Source: Dillenia suffruticosa
Lineage: Eukaryota > Streptophyta > Magnoliopsida > Dilleniales > Dilleniaceae
Direction: 5' to 3'
DNA: 64,000 nt
NCBI GenBank assembly: GCA_033439265.1
Contig: JAVTVX010000010.1
Coordinates: 4,278,001-4,342,000, forward strand
The position numbers were made by a program, and so were the translations under genes. Under the pieces are notes generated by a model, which saw nothing but the letters and a program-made list of their open reading frames with translations, searched no databases and was not told the origin of the DNA. Positions 24,213 through 34,199 of this stretch are shown in pieces. Within the stretch, counting starts at the first letter, position 1; every line of letters starts with the position of its first letter.

Positions 24213-24244
24213 TGACGTCATCGCTGACGTCACTGCTGACGTCA
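24213..24244. promoter_or_regulatory. Three TGACGTCA sites at 12-bp spacing
   Basis: Perfect palindromes TGACGTCA start at 24213, 24225 and 24237, each within GCTGACGTCA. This octamer is the consensus for plant bZIP factors of the TGA/as-1 class. The array lies about 400 bp downstream of the element's 5' LTR, so it would be a transcribed, internal enhancer. Confidence 0.75.
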
Positions 24245-24630
24245 CTTCATCTTCTTCATGCAGAAAAAATTTTTCTGCATTTTAACCCTAATTTCCCTAA
24301 ACCATATCTCATTCATTTCTGAACCGTTTCGCATGTTCTTTATATGGTTGGAAAGGATTTTTGATGGGGAATTTAACCATACAAATATTAAATTATGAAA
24401 CCTATCATACAAATAGATATGAGCATTTTTATTTTCGACTAGGGTTTCATTTTTCTCCAAAAATACATAACGGCTATGCATGAAACTTTGCAGATCAATT
24501 CCTAACATCATGGGTACTCTACCTTTCAAATTTCAAAGCATTTCGTGGTCTATAATGAAAGTTACCATTTTCAATTTTTTAAGAAAAATGAAAACTCGAA
24601 AATACATCAAAAATAGAAAACACCCTAAAT

Positions 24631-24646
24631 CATGCTCTGATACCAA
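24631..24646 (-). promoter_or_regulatory. Primer-binding site of the copia element
   Basis: TTGGTATCAGAGCATG follows the 5' LTR on the minus strand and is complementary to the initiator methionine tRNA 3' end. Confidence 0.93.
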
Positions 24647-25031
24647 TGAAAGCATTCTCTTATGCATTTACAGTGAAATAAATGTTGAATGTCCCAAGAT
24701 CTAGGGTCGGATCACTAACCTTTTCGATGTACGGGTCCGAAGAATGTCACAAATGGATCAATCTCCTTTCTCTTTCACAATCCAAGAGTCTTTTTGATAG
24801 AATGGATATGATGTATGTAGATCTTCTTCCTTATCCTTTTTTCTTTTCTCTCCCAACCCTCTTTTTTGCACCATTGATGGAATGGGGGTGGTTATTGGGG
24901 AGTTGGAGTTGGTTTTTTCCATAAAAAACCACTCTCTCCCTTCCCTTCTTTGGCAAATTCAAAAATAAAGGGAAATGGGTTTGGGTCAAACCCACATGGG
25001 CGACCCGACCCGGTTTTTCCCATAACTTACA
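24647..25031 (-). repeat. 5' LTR of the copia element
   Basis: 385 bp, TG to CA on the minus strand, next to the primer site and TSD; it should contain the element's promoter. Confidence 0.96.
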
Positions 25032-25439
25032 TGATATGAGATTCGTAATATTACCCTCTCCTCGAAAAACTGGAGGTCTCCGGACAGCTCTCACTCTAGC
25101 GGGTAGCCATTTTCCTTTTTGGATAGCTCTCACTCCGACACTAGATAGTCTTTTTCCATTTTGGATGGCTTACACCCTAGTACCAGGTAGCTTTTTTCAG
25201 GTAGCTCTCTTCTACATAACCCTTTTCCATATTACACTAGAGATTCTGATACCAATTTATTACGAATCAAAGTAATGGAATCAAACTCAATAGAAAAACT
25301 CAATCCAAAATATCGATCTATTGGGTGAGAGAGTCTATTAGAATTAAATAATATTTTATGATTTCTTAGAAATTCGATATGAGATTCATAATAGGGTGTT
25401 ACAACTTGGATTCAGCTACAAGTCTCGGTGCAACATAGC

Positions 25440-25660
25440 AATAAAATCTTAAAAATCCATAACCGTTTGTTTTAGATTAATATAACTATAATTTATATCT
25501 TCTGAATATATTATCAACTTGATTACATAAACAAATCATATATATATCAATCATCCACTTAACTAAATACAAATCTTATCTTAAAATAGAAATTTCAATA
25601 CATAATATTTTGAGCATATAAAATAATAAAAGTAATGAATAATTAAGAGTTAACCCAAAG
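25440..25660. repeat. Dispersed AT-rich repeat, copy A
   Basis: TTAATATAACTATAATTTAT, ATCTTATCTTAAAATAG and CATATAAAATAATAAAAG match two longer copies at 34420-35274 (resumed at 43905) and 56290-57440. Probably the end of a decayed LTR; no coding sequence. Confidence 0.65.
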
Positions 25661-25840
25661 AGTTTGTCCACACATGAGCACCGTCATGACATGGGTATCG
25701 ATCCCAACAGTTTTGACGGAGGTGGAGAGGATGGGCCAAGGGATTGTGATGTTTTCTCTATTTGATTTCCCATTTTTCTGTATTAATTGACATAACAGAT
25801 GAATATACTGTCGCCATTTTTTGTTGCCTTCTATTTTCGA

Positions 25841-26903
25841 GTGTTTTGTATCGAAATATATAATTTTTTAAAAAAAATTTTAACATGACCTGCTGAGTAA
25901 AGTAATTTCGAATCTAACCCATATTTATCGCGGGTTAAATTACGACAAAACGACGCGTCAAACCACGAAGGAGAGGCCCACAAACCCAACCCACAGCAAA
26001 GACCCGTGGGCCAATGGACCGAACTCTTTTTGTTTCTGCTCTGCACACCCTTTTTATAAAATCACAAAAAACAAATAAACAAATAAATAAATAGATGGGT
26101 ATTGTTAGTGTAAAAATATATATATTTTTAATAATTAAAAAAGAACGTGGGGGACAAATAATCGAGTTAAAGGGTATAGAGCTTAATTAAGAGGGTTTGG
26201 ATAGGTGGCGTATGAGTATTTTATTATGTAAGATAGAGAAGGAAAAAGGAAACAAAAGAATCGGAAGAAAGAGAAGATAAAGACATATCAGCAAAAAGGT
26301 TTTAGTAAGGGTGTAAAGAATCTCAAAATCAAAATCGTCAGTTCTTTTGGAGCGCTCCCCTTCCTAAAATACCATTTTTTTCCCTGTGAATTCTAGATTT
26401 TGTTTTCATTTGTTTGGACGGGAAGTTTATCTCCAGAATGGTTAGAGATGTGGTCTCCAACTGTTCATTTTCTTCTACTTCTACTTGTACTTCAATTGAG
26501 TCAAACATTAGGGTTTTATTTGTTAGTTAATAAATTTGTATTTCTTTGTTTGTCAAATGAGTTAAATGTAAAGAATGAACAGAGTATCTAATTCAAGTCC
26601 GACATCCTCCCTTCTCTTTTTATTTTTACTTTTTTATTTTCTTTAATTATTTAGACAAACAATTCATGTTGGAGTTGTTTTACTCTTTTAGATTTTACAA
26701 TATCTTATCAAAAAAGAGTTCAGCCCGCGGCCCTCTCCTTTGTGGCCCGGCATGCCTGTTACATCTCGAAGACACGATAGTCCTGATACTACCATATCGC
26801 CTTATCATAGGTTCAACCCGTGATAAATATGGATCATATTCGGAATTACTTTGCTCTGCAAGTTATTTTAATTTTTTTTTAAGTATATTTTTGTACAAAG
26901 CTC
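25841..26903. mobile_element. Non-autonomous Mutator-like element, 1.06 kb
   Basis: The TIRs are about 100 bp: left GTGTTTTGTATCGAAATA onward, right (reverse complement) GAGCTTTGTACAAAAATA onward, sharing AAAGTAATTTCGAAT/AAAGTAATTCCGAAT and CCCATATTTATC/TCCATATTTATC. A 9-bp TSD, TATTTTCGA (25832-25840) and TAATTTCGA (26904-26912), differs at one base. The interior from about 26190 to 26590 reads like a gene's promoter and 5' end (purine-rich leader, then ATTAGGGTTTTATTTG), so it may be a Pack-MULE with a captured fragment, but I cannot name the source. Confidence 0.85.
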
Positions 26904-26912
26904 TAATTTCGA

Positions 26913-27713
26913 TCACGTGATTAGAGTTCAATTCGTTTCCTCCACTGATCATCGAATCCCCTTTCATTTCCTCCTTTCAAACAACATTATATTTTTTATT
27001 ACCTCTTTTATTTTTGGGTACTACAAGGAAAAATGAGGCTATTGTTAGAATTTTCCTTTTTTTTTTTTTTAATTTATAATGAGATTCGAATTTGAATTTA
27101 TTATAAGGAGAAAGTGATTAGTGTCAAAACTCATCGGCTAACTCTTTAGTTATTAAAAGGATGTCAACTTGTTAAAATCCAAACTTTTTATGTTAGAAAA
27201 TTAAAGCATAAAGTATATATAAAGTGTTTTGAAGTTCATAACCTTTTTTATTAATCTATAAATGCATAATTTAAAATTTTCACAAAATATAAGCTATATT
27301 AAATATGTGAAATAAATGACATATTAAATTAGCAAAAGATAATTTGTAAGAATTTTTAAGAAAATAATTATAACTAGGCATGCCTTTGGTTCTTGCAATT
27401 CTGGCACATTCAAATAACACAAAAAACATAAATAGATTAACCACAATTTGAAATTTGTACATTTAATTTCTTTGGACATAGTATTTTTTGTTTTCTTCCT
27501 CCAAATTGATTAGTTATAAAGAGATTGTATATTTACTAATATTCAAAATATTTGTAACACAACAAATAAGAGGTGAATATTAAAATTTTCCTAAATATTT
27601 TTTATAAATAATGGGAGATCGAAATTCGGAATTCATGAAATGCTTGTTTTCGTCTGCTATGCGAGATGCGCATATTATATTTGTGCGGCGTAGGTTAGCT
27701 AAGGAAAACTCTA
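26913..27713. other. AT-rich intergenic DNA, 3' side of the F-box gene
   Basis: No gene is recognised; the last 100 bp or so before 27714 would be the 3' UTR of the F-box/kelch gene. Confidence 0.45.
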
Positions 27714-28943
27714 CTAGCAATCGACGCAGACGCAGGCGGCGCGTTGAATGGCACGGGGCAAATCGGGGGCTCTGGCCCATTCGCCAGAGACGACGTCGTA
27801 GAGGAGAACAAGACCCTCTCTGAAACCTCTCTCGCTCCTCCCGCTCCTCCTCAACAAGTCGTCGATGCAACCCACCACTTGAACCAACGCCACCTTCTCC
27901 GCAGCCCCTACGCAGCTGAACCTCACGCTGCCGTCCATTCTAACCTGCGCCGGCAGGGGCGGACTCTTCATCCTACACCACTCCCCAAATCCACCACCTC
28001 CGCCCTTTCTTCTCGCGTCGAATCTCCAAAGCGAGAGCTCCACGGCGTGGCTAGCCAGCACGTACACGTGTCCTGCCGCCGCGCAGGCCGCCACCACGCA
28101 CCCTCCTCCGGGCACGGCTCGGCTGCGCATCCAACCACGCGCCTCCACGTCGTACAGATCCATCGAGCTTGCGTACACGTGAGCCTCCGCTCCTGCTGCT
28201 CCGGCGGGGGCGACGGCAGAAGAGCCGATTTTAAGGCCTCCGATGATGTAAAACACGCCGTCGACGGAGGCGCCGATGCAGCCGTATCGCTTCCTCGGAG
28301 ACTCCGCGACGGTGATCCAGGCGTCGATCTCAGGATCGTACTCCTCGACGGCGGTGTTCCTAGAAGAGCCTCCGGCAACGTAGATCTTGCCGGAGACGAT
28401 GGAGGAGGCGAATTTCTTCCTGGGGAAGAGCATGGGAGATCTCTTGTCGGAGAATCCGGTCCAGGTGTCGAATCGGGCGGTGGCGGTGCTGGCAAGGATA
28501 TAAACATATCTGCCAAGGGAGACGAGTCGAGACCCGTCGCGCAAAACGGAAAGGAGGTGGTGGTTGTTGGTTAAGGAGGAGGTATGCCAATGGGAGGAAC
28601 CGAGAGAGTAAGTGGCGGAGATGAGGGAGGGGAAGGAGAGGGCGAGGAGAGAAGGGCGGAGAAGGCCGTGGAGGCGGCGGAGTTGGGAGAAGGAGGGGGA
28701 ATGGAGGAGGCGAGACCAGCGGCGACAAACGAGGGAGAGAGAAGGGAGAGAAGAGGGAGAGACTCTGGAGAGGCATTCGAGAAGGAGGTCATCGGGGAGA
28801 GAAGAAATATGGGTGGTGGTGGTCTTGTCATGGCGGTGAGGGTGAGGCTGAGGGTCCAAGTGTTGTTGGTTGTGGGATTGTGAGTTGGGAATACAGGATT
28901 TGACTAGCCATGTCAAATGACGAGAATGCCGACTCTCTGACAT
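27714..28943 (-). CDS. F-box/kelch-repeat protein
   Basis: An intronless 409-residue protein. The F-box is at about residues 46-90 (ISSLPDDLLLECLSRVSPSS and CRRWSRLLHSPSF) and would bind the SKP1-like subunit of an SCF ubiquitin ligase. Kelch motifs follow, clearest at PRKKFASSIVSGKIYVAGG and RYGCIGASVDGVFYIIGG, and form the substrate-binding propeller. A low-complexity alanine-glycine insert (SAVAPAGAAGAEAH) interrupts the later part. The start ATG at 28943 follows a CT-rich leader. The gene is GC-rich compared with its surroundings, which produces long antisense frames on the plus strand; these I do not accept as genes. Plants have over a hundred such proteins, so the target is unknown. Confidence 0.94.
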   Translation of the reverse strand: MSESRHSRHLTWLVKSCIPNSQSHNQQHLDPQPHPHRHDKTTTTHISSLPDDLLLECLSRVSPSSLPSLSLVCRRWSRLLHSPSFSQLRRLHGLLRPSLLALSFPSLISATYSLGSSHWHTSSLTNNHHLLSVLRDGSRLVSLGRYVYILASTATARFDTWTGFSDKRSPMLFPRKKFASSIVSGKIYVAGGSSRNTAVEEYDPEIDAWITVAESPRKRYGCIGASVDGVFYIIGGLKIGSSAVAPAGAAGAEAHVYASSMDLYDVEARGWMRSRAVPGGGCVVAACAAAGHVYVLASHAVELSLWRFDARRKGGGGGFGEWCRMKSPPLPAQVRMDGSVRFSCVGAAEKVALVQVVGCIDDLLRRSGRSERGFREGLVLLYDVVSGEWARAPDLPRAIQRAACVCVDC

Positions 28944-28979
28944 GTCTCTCTCTCTTCTACTGGTCCAGTCCTAGTAAGA

Positions 28980-28983
<4 letters not shown>

Positions 28984-29022
<39 letters not shown>
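28984..29022. repeat. (GA)n tract in the 5' leader of the F-box gene
   Basis: About 19 GA units; on the gene's strand a CT repeat 40-80 bp before the ATG, a common feature of plant 5' UTRs. A shorter GA-rich tract follows at about 29136-29185. Confidence 0.9.
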
Positions 29023-29023
<1 letters not shown>

Positions 29024-29610
29024 AGGGTCGATATTTGGTGTTCCTAATTAATTCAGGTGAAGCGAAGGAGAAAGGGAAATGGAGTTGGAATGAAGTGTTG
29101 AAGTTGAATTGAATGAATGGACTTCAATGGATCGAGAGAGGGGGAGAGAGAGAGAGAGAGAGAAAGAGAGGGAGAGGGAGAGAGATACTCCCTTGGGGGC
29201 TGCTCTTTTGGAGTTTGGTGATTGGATATCTTCTTTCACCTCACCTCAAGTGAGTGGTTGACTGGTCTTCTGGTCTTCTTGAAGCAGTACGTCCAGACAA
29301 GACTCCAGGTTCTAGGCATTCACATCCATCCCTCCCCTTATTGGAACCTCAATCAAAACGAATACAATCCCATAAATATATTAACATAACATCAACATTT
29401 TAAACCCTCAGCATTATTGAGGCAAGAAGCTCTTGACACCAATTGGCCAGTGTATGTTATGTATAGGCAGGCCAATGAAGCTCAATCTCGGTGCAAAACA
29501 ACAATAGATTAGTTGTTTGACTTCTCTCTCTCTCTGGAAAAATTGTCAAAGAGGTGATGATTTTAAAAGAAAGAAACAAGCATGTGTGGTTTAACAATGA
29601 TGATCATGAT

Positions 29611-29724
29611 AGCGTTCTCGTTGAGAGATCCGTTTTTCGAAAGGAGATAGTGTAGCGGTCGATTTGAATTAATTGGGGTGAAACCCTGATTAACAAGTGG
29701 TATCCAAAATATGGTACAAAAAAA
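29611..29724 (+). mobile_element. SINE, 114 bp, with 15-bp TSD
   Basis: Direct repeats AATGATGATCATGAT (29596-29610) and AATGATGATCATAAT (29725-29739) flank it. The body has AATTAATTGGGGTGAAACCC then GATTAAC, GGTATCC and an A-rich tail, the same 3' domain as at 15200-15250 and 30580-30620. The tRNA-like head is degenerate. Confidence 0.68.
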
Positions 29725-29739
29725 AATGATGATCATAAT

Positions 29740-30046
29740 AAACAAATTTGAAGGAAATCATAATAATGGAGAAGCAGAGCATGTGATGGGTATGATTATG
29801 GAGAAGGGAAGCATGTGATGGATATAATGTTGATACCCACACCCGAAGCAAAAAGCATGTGACCTTTGCTCTTGCCGACGCAGACCAATTTTTTATATAC
29901 TAGCAACGGGGATAACGTTTTTCTCCCCTTTTTTTGGTTGGGGGGAGGGGGCTTTTAGTAGTATTTTTTTATTAATATTTTTATAAATTTTATAAATATT
30001 TTTTCAAACTTTTAATAGTATTTTTCAAAAATATTATTAAAAATTG

Positions 30047-30077
<31 letters not shown>

Positions 30078-30459
30078 TTCAAAATATCAACGGGCCTAAC
30101 TGCCCCGCATTAGTGGCACCCGTGACTGTTTCAATTACCCTTTCTAGCCCACTTGAAATGTTGCTTGGGATAATTGCACAAGAATTAAGAAAAATTAAAC
30201 AACACTAAATAAAAAATAAACTAATTTTTGAAAAGGTCAGATGAATAATTACTAAAATATAACATTGCGTAAAGTTTTTGATCGCTCCTAATTAATTGAC
30301 ACACCATGACTCTACATACGCTAAGTTAGGTTAGACTTTAAACATAAATAGGTAAGACCAAGTTATGTAAGACCAAGTTCCCCTGTATAATGATTACAAT
30401 CTCTATTCTCCAACTTGGTGATCTCAAATTTATTTTTTAATGTAACCAAAAGGTAAATA
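29740..30459. other. Intergenic DNA, nothing recognised
   Basis: Includes a (TA)n run near 30050-30070. No gene, RNA or element ends were seen. Confidence 0.4.
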
Positions 30460-30468
30460 GGTAAGACT

Positions 30469-30620
30469 AAACTTTTTTAGGTTGAGTGGTCAGACACTCT
30501 ACTCTTTTAATAAAAAATCTTGAATTCGAGTCTTATTTGAAAGAGCCAATCCTTTAATGGGCTTCATAATACTTAATTGGTCGGATGAAATCCAAACACC
30601 AATCGGTTCAATATAAAAAA
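30469..30620 (+). mobile_element. tRNA-derived SINE with 9-bp TSD
   Basis: TSD GGTAAGACT lies at 30460-30468 and 30624-30632. Box A-like GGTTGAGTGGTCAGA and box B-like GAATTCGAGTCTTA are followed by a body and the 3' domain TTGGTCGGATGAAATCC, ACACCAATCGG and an A tail. This is the clearest SINE of the window, with all parts present. Confidence 0.78.
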
Positions 30621-30632
30621 CGGGGTAAGACT

Positions 30633-31312
30633 TGCTTTATGACAGAACGTGGTTGATATGCTCTTCAAGCATAGAGGAAGACTAAAAGAAAATATCTTAT
30701 CTGGTCAATCATATTTGTGTAGGTAGATATGCTCTTCAAGCATTTGAACTTGGTTGATTCACCTTTAGACAAATAAAACTAGAGCCACAAGCAATGACAC
30801 AAAATGTACATTGTGTGGGGATGTCAAATATGGGTATATATATCTCGATACAATCCATTCACATTAGAAACAAGTAAGATTCGAGTAAATGATTTCCCAA
30901 ATATTGGGTGGTGATCACTGATCACAAATACGAGTAAAGATGAGTGTGATTCAGGCTGTTACCCTTCGTACATATGAGGAACTCAAACACAACATTGAGA
31001 TGATACAAAATGATGACAATGCTGAAGTTATGATTGTTGAAAAAAGGTAACCCAAAAGTAACCCAAGTGCCCAGGAATTGAGACAGTTAAATTTTACTAA
31101 AATGGTTTCATCAAACTTTCATAGAAACCTTGCATACACCAAATCGAAATCCTCTGCCTCCTTATTATGACTCCTTCATTGCCCACACCAAGATTATTTA
31201 GATAGATTTCATATATAAAGCATGAAAGTTTCTAAAATAGTAAGGAAATTAGTGAAATGGGCCACGTAGAAGCAATGCACCTATTTCCTTCGAATCTCTA
31301 TTCTCTCCATGA
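30633..31312. other. Intergenic DNA, 3' side of MOCS2B
   Basis: AGATATGCTCTTCAAGCAT-like phrases occur twice near 30656 and 30725. The 3' UTR of MOCS2B should extend into the right end. No gene was recognised. Confidence 0.4.
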
Positions 31313-31876
31313 TCAGCTGCTGTGTGTTACAGCTTCATCTTCCATTTTAATTTTTTGCCCACAACAACCTCTTCTGCTGTGGGACTCATCTTTTACCTTT
31401 TTCCCAGGTTGTCCAGCCAACTCTAACCTCCTCTCTAAAAACTCTGAATTCTCTTTCCAATCCTCTCCGTTAGTGTAAACCTCTTTCTTCCATATTGGAA
31501 CAGATGCCTTAATCTCATCAATCAGAAACTTACAGGCATCCAATGCATCAGTCCTGTGAACAGCTGAGATAGCAATGAACACGCTAGTTTCTCCAACAGG
31601 AACACAACCAAGACGGTGTGCAACTGCAATGGACTTGAGGTTCCACTTTGAACAGGAAGAAGAACAAATGGATTTGATGCATCGTATTGCCATTGGAACA
31701 TAAGCTTCATATCTTAGCTCCAGAACTGTTTTCCCATCAAAAGTGTCCCTTGTTGTTCCAGAGAAAGTGGCAATGGCACCAGCTTCTGGAGCACTGACAC
31801 TGTTAATATATTTCACAATGTCAATAGGACTATGCTCTTCTAATATTTCAATCAGAGTGTTATCATCCTCCGCCAT
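31313..31876 (-). CDS. MOCS2B: Molybdopterin synthase large (catalytic) subunit, MOCS2B/CNX6
   Basis: The 187-residue protein is the MoaE-type large subunit, which converts precursor Z (cPMP) to molybdopterin with sulfur carried by the small subunit. Diagnostic segments are GAIATFSGTTRD (33-44), LELRYEAYVPMA (52-63), AVAHRLGCVPVGETSV (85-99) and KASVPIWKKE (123-132), whose lysines correspond to the catalytic ones of bacterial MoaE. The N terminus has no transit peptide, in line with a cytosolic enzyme. The C-terminal tail after about 160 is charged and specific. The coding sequence is a single exon; a splice acceptor (TTACCTTCAG ending at 31911) shortly upstream indicates a 5'-UTR intron. Confidence 0.95.
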   Translation of the reverse strand: MAEDDNTLIEILEEHSPIDIVKYINSVSAPEAGAIATFSGTTRDTFDGKTVLELRYEAYVPMAIRCIKSICSSSCSKWNLKSIAVAHRLGCVPVGETSVFIAISAVHRTDALDACKFLIDEIKASVPIWKKEVYTNGEDWKENSEFLERRLELAGQPGKKVKDESHSRRGCCGQKIKMEDEAVTHSS

Positions 31877-31910
31877 TTTGCAAGATTTGGGACCTTGGCT
31901 TATTCAGTCT

Positions 31911-33814
31911 CTGAAGGTAAACAGTTTCACCCTTTGTTTTCTGAAAAAAAAAAAAAAATGGCTCACAGCATAATGACAGGTCTCTGACTAGATTTCTAAC
32001 TGGTGTGATAATGAAGATCCAATTGTAAAAAGGACAACTTTTCGCTTTATTCTTGTATGAGATAGGAGGTTAACCACACATGGCATAAAAAAAATGAAGT
32101 AAAATATGGAAAAGGTTAACAGAGTTCAATGATTTTGAAACTTTATATACCGGGCTCTTTGCACATAAAGAATGAACTTTTATACACACCTCAACCTAAT
32201 GCTGCATACAACAATAAGCAATAGAAATTTATGAAATATTCAGGGATTCCCACTTATAGAACCCAAATAGATCAAGTATAAAATGGAAGCCTGGGCATTG
32301 TTTGAACTTTTGAAAATCTTTCTTGAATCTAATGTACAATGCATAGAGATCATCTGCTGTCATGACAACCCCACAAATCCATGCACTGGGGTGCAATTGA
32401 TCAAATCATTACAGAAACATTAAAAGGGAAAAAAAAAAAAAAAGACATACTCCACAGTTCCATACATCCTTGGTGGTTTAAGGTCAGGTGACTTTTGAAG
32501 ATTGAGGACAAACCCCTGCTATGCTCTTGCTGCAACTAAAAGCATTGGGGACACCAAGTTTCTCTCCTCTGGTAACGTGAATAGGAAAAGAACAAGAACT
32601 CAAACCCAACGAAAGTTACTTAGTTCATTCAACAAATGCATCTTGTAATTTTCATTTCTAGACAGTTTAAAGTCAGGAAGTGGAAGAGCTAAGATAATAA
32701 CAGGTTCTTAGAGCACAATCAGAAGAAAAACTCAGACAACAATCAAATCAAATGTCAAAATGAAATTAGTTGCCCTTCACAAGGTAAGTAAACAAATAAA
32801 AAAAAAAATTCCATAGTCGCAGGGTTCAGATGGCAACCAATAACTGCGAACCACTTGTGTTCACTCAAAACAAGCAGAGAATTGATTCTTACTCTTTTTT
32901 GAATATCTAATCCACCACCACACAATAGCAAGAACAAAATAAAAGGAAGAATGGACTCTCAAGAAAAATGACCAGTTGTCTTTATTAGCAAACAGTATGT
33001 TGGGGGTACAAAATGATACCCTAGGTTCAAACAACCTAAAGCAAATGTATTGCATTGCATCACAACAAGATTGCAAACATTTTCATCCAATCTACCTGAA
33101 AGTAAAAGCTACGTTTGCAATTTCATGCAGTTCATTGAACTCTTGAGCGTTACCGAAGATTTCTAATCATACCATAAATTGAACCATTTCACTTTAATGC
33201 CCAAGGAGACATCCCTTGAACAAAAGAGGCTTGGGACGAAAACAAGGAGGGAGCCATTATTTTCTTAAAGATAAAATTAATCAGATTAAAGCTAACATAT
33301 ACAAGCATGAATATATTTTGAAGAAAATAATTTATCAAATACACATATATGCAGAAATATATGTATGTATATATATATATATATATTTATTTATATGGAC
33401 GTTTCCTTTTAAGATCCTTGCTAAACCATTGCTGTGGACATACCCAAGTATTTCAATCACCATGCCAAGTGGCATGAGTTCTTTTTGTATTTGCATTTCA
33501 GGGAATCAAATTTCACCTTTTTTTTCCTGTTCTTGACCTTGGGGTAAACAATTTACAAAAACCAAACACTTCTAGTCGGGTGATGACTTTATCATTCTAA
33601 GATTTTGTCAGAAAATTTACAAGTAACACATAAAATTCAAACGATCAGAAACGGGAATAGACAGCATTAGAGAAGAGTCCAACTCAATAATTGCGACAAA
33701 ATTGAGTCAATCAACACACCAATTGGCAATTGCAACAAAATCCCCCAACTTAAAAATCACATCAAATCAAAGAACAAAACAAAGCCCATATTTCTCATCC
33801 AAACACATATCAGT

Positions 33815-33860
<46 letters not shown>

Positions 33861-33975
33861 TAAAAACCCAAAAAGCTGGAGAGAAACAGAGGTGGCCCAC
33901 TACTAAACTCTGAAAAAAGTAGGAAGCAGAGGTGAGAAGAAGAAGAAGAAGAAGAAAAGAGATGATGGCACGTAC
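31911..33975 (-). other. Probable 5'-UTR intron of MOCS2B
   Basis: On the minus strand a donor CTCAG/GTACG lies at 33976/33975 after a CT-rich exon, and the acceptor CTTCAG ends at 31911, 35 bp before the start codon. TCATATAACTATTAAAG at about 34074-34090 is a weak TATA candidate upstream. A long GA/CT microsatellite (about 33818-33855) lies in the intron. This is an inference from splice signals only. Confidence 0.5.
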
Positions 33976-34199
33976 CTGAGAGAGAGAGAGAGGGGATGCC
34001 GATGATGACCGAGGAAGAGGATGAAGTTAGAGGGCGTGAGAGCAGCCACAAATAGCTAAGCCACAGTACTTTAATAGTTATATGATACACTGCGGTTAAG
34101 TGGATTAAGAACGTTAACAACGCCCCACAGCCAGGTGCTCCTTGTCAAACTTCAAGTCAATTTCTCTTTTATTCTCAATTGTTGAACTATCCACACTTC

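Larger units (their letters stand above)
17322..25031 (-). mobile_element. Complete Ty1/copia LTR retrotransposon, 7.7 kb
   Basis: LTRs of 384 and 385 bp at 17322-17705 and 24647-25031 begin TGTAAG and end TTTCA on the minus strand. TSD TGATA lies at 17317-17321 and 25032-25036. Primer site (24631-24646) and polypurine tract (17706-17716) are next to the LTRs. Gag comes first, then protease, integrase, reverse transcriptase and RNase H, the copia order. I count six transitions and one single-base indel between the LTRs (about 1.6%), so the insertion is recent. Still, the coding region has two frameshifts and one stop, so this copy is probably not autonomous. The leader between primer site and gag is unusually long (1.86 kb) and holds the odd features listed separately. 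Confidence 0.96.
17200..25403 (-). mobile_element. TRIM-like miniature LTR element split by the copia insertion
   Basis: The sequence on both sides of the copia element at 17322-25031 rejoins into an element of about 489 bp. A right-hand repeat, 25258-25403 (AATCCAAAATATCGATCTAT, ATTGGGTGAGAG, GATATGAGATTC), matches 17200-17321 continued at 25037 to about 25050. Between the repeats lie only about 200 bp. On the minus strand, ATTGGTATCAGAATC (25243-25257) next to the right repeat is a methionine-tRNA primer-binding site, and GAGGAGAGGG next to the other is a polypurine tract. Tiny size, no coding capacity, LTRs of about 146 bp: the layout of a terminal-repeat retrotransposon in miniature. A TSD was not found. 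Confidence 0.7.

Noticed and set aside
24242..24529. 95-codon minus-strand frame at the start of the copia leader
   Set aside because: It shows no pattern, overlaps the TGACGTCA array at its end, and lies where an untranslated leader is expected.
27744..28574. 276-codon plus-strand frame opposite the F-box gene
   Set aside because: It is the complement of a GC-rich coding sequence and has no family pattern; the minus-strand protein has clear F-box and kelch motifs.
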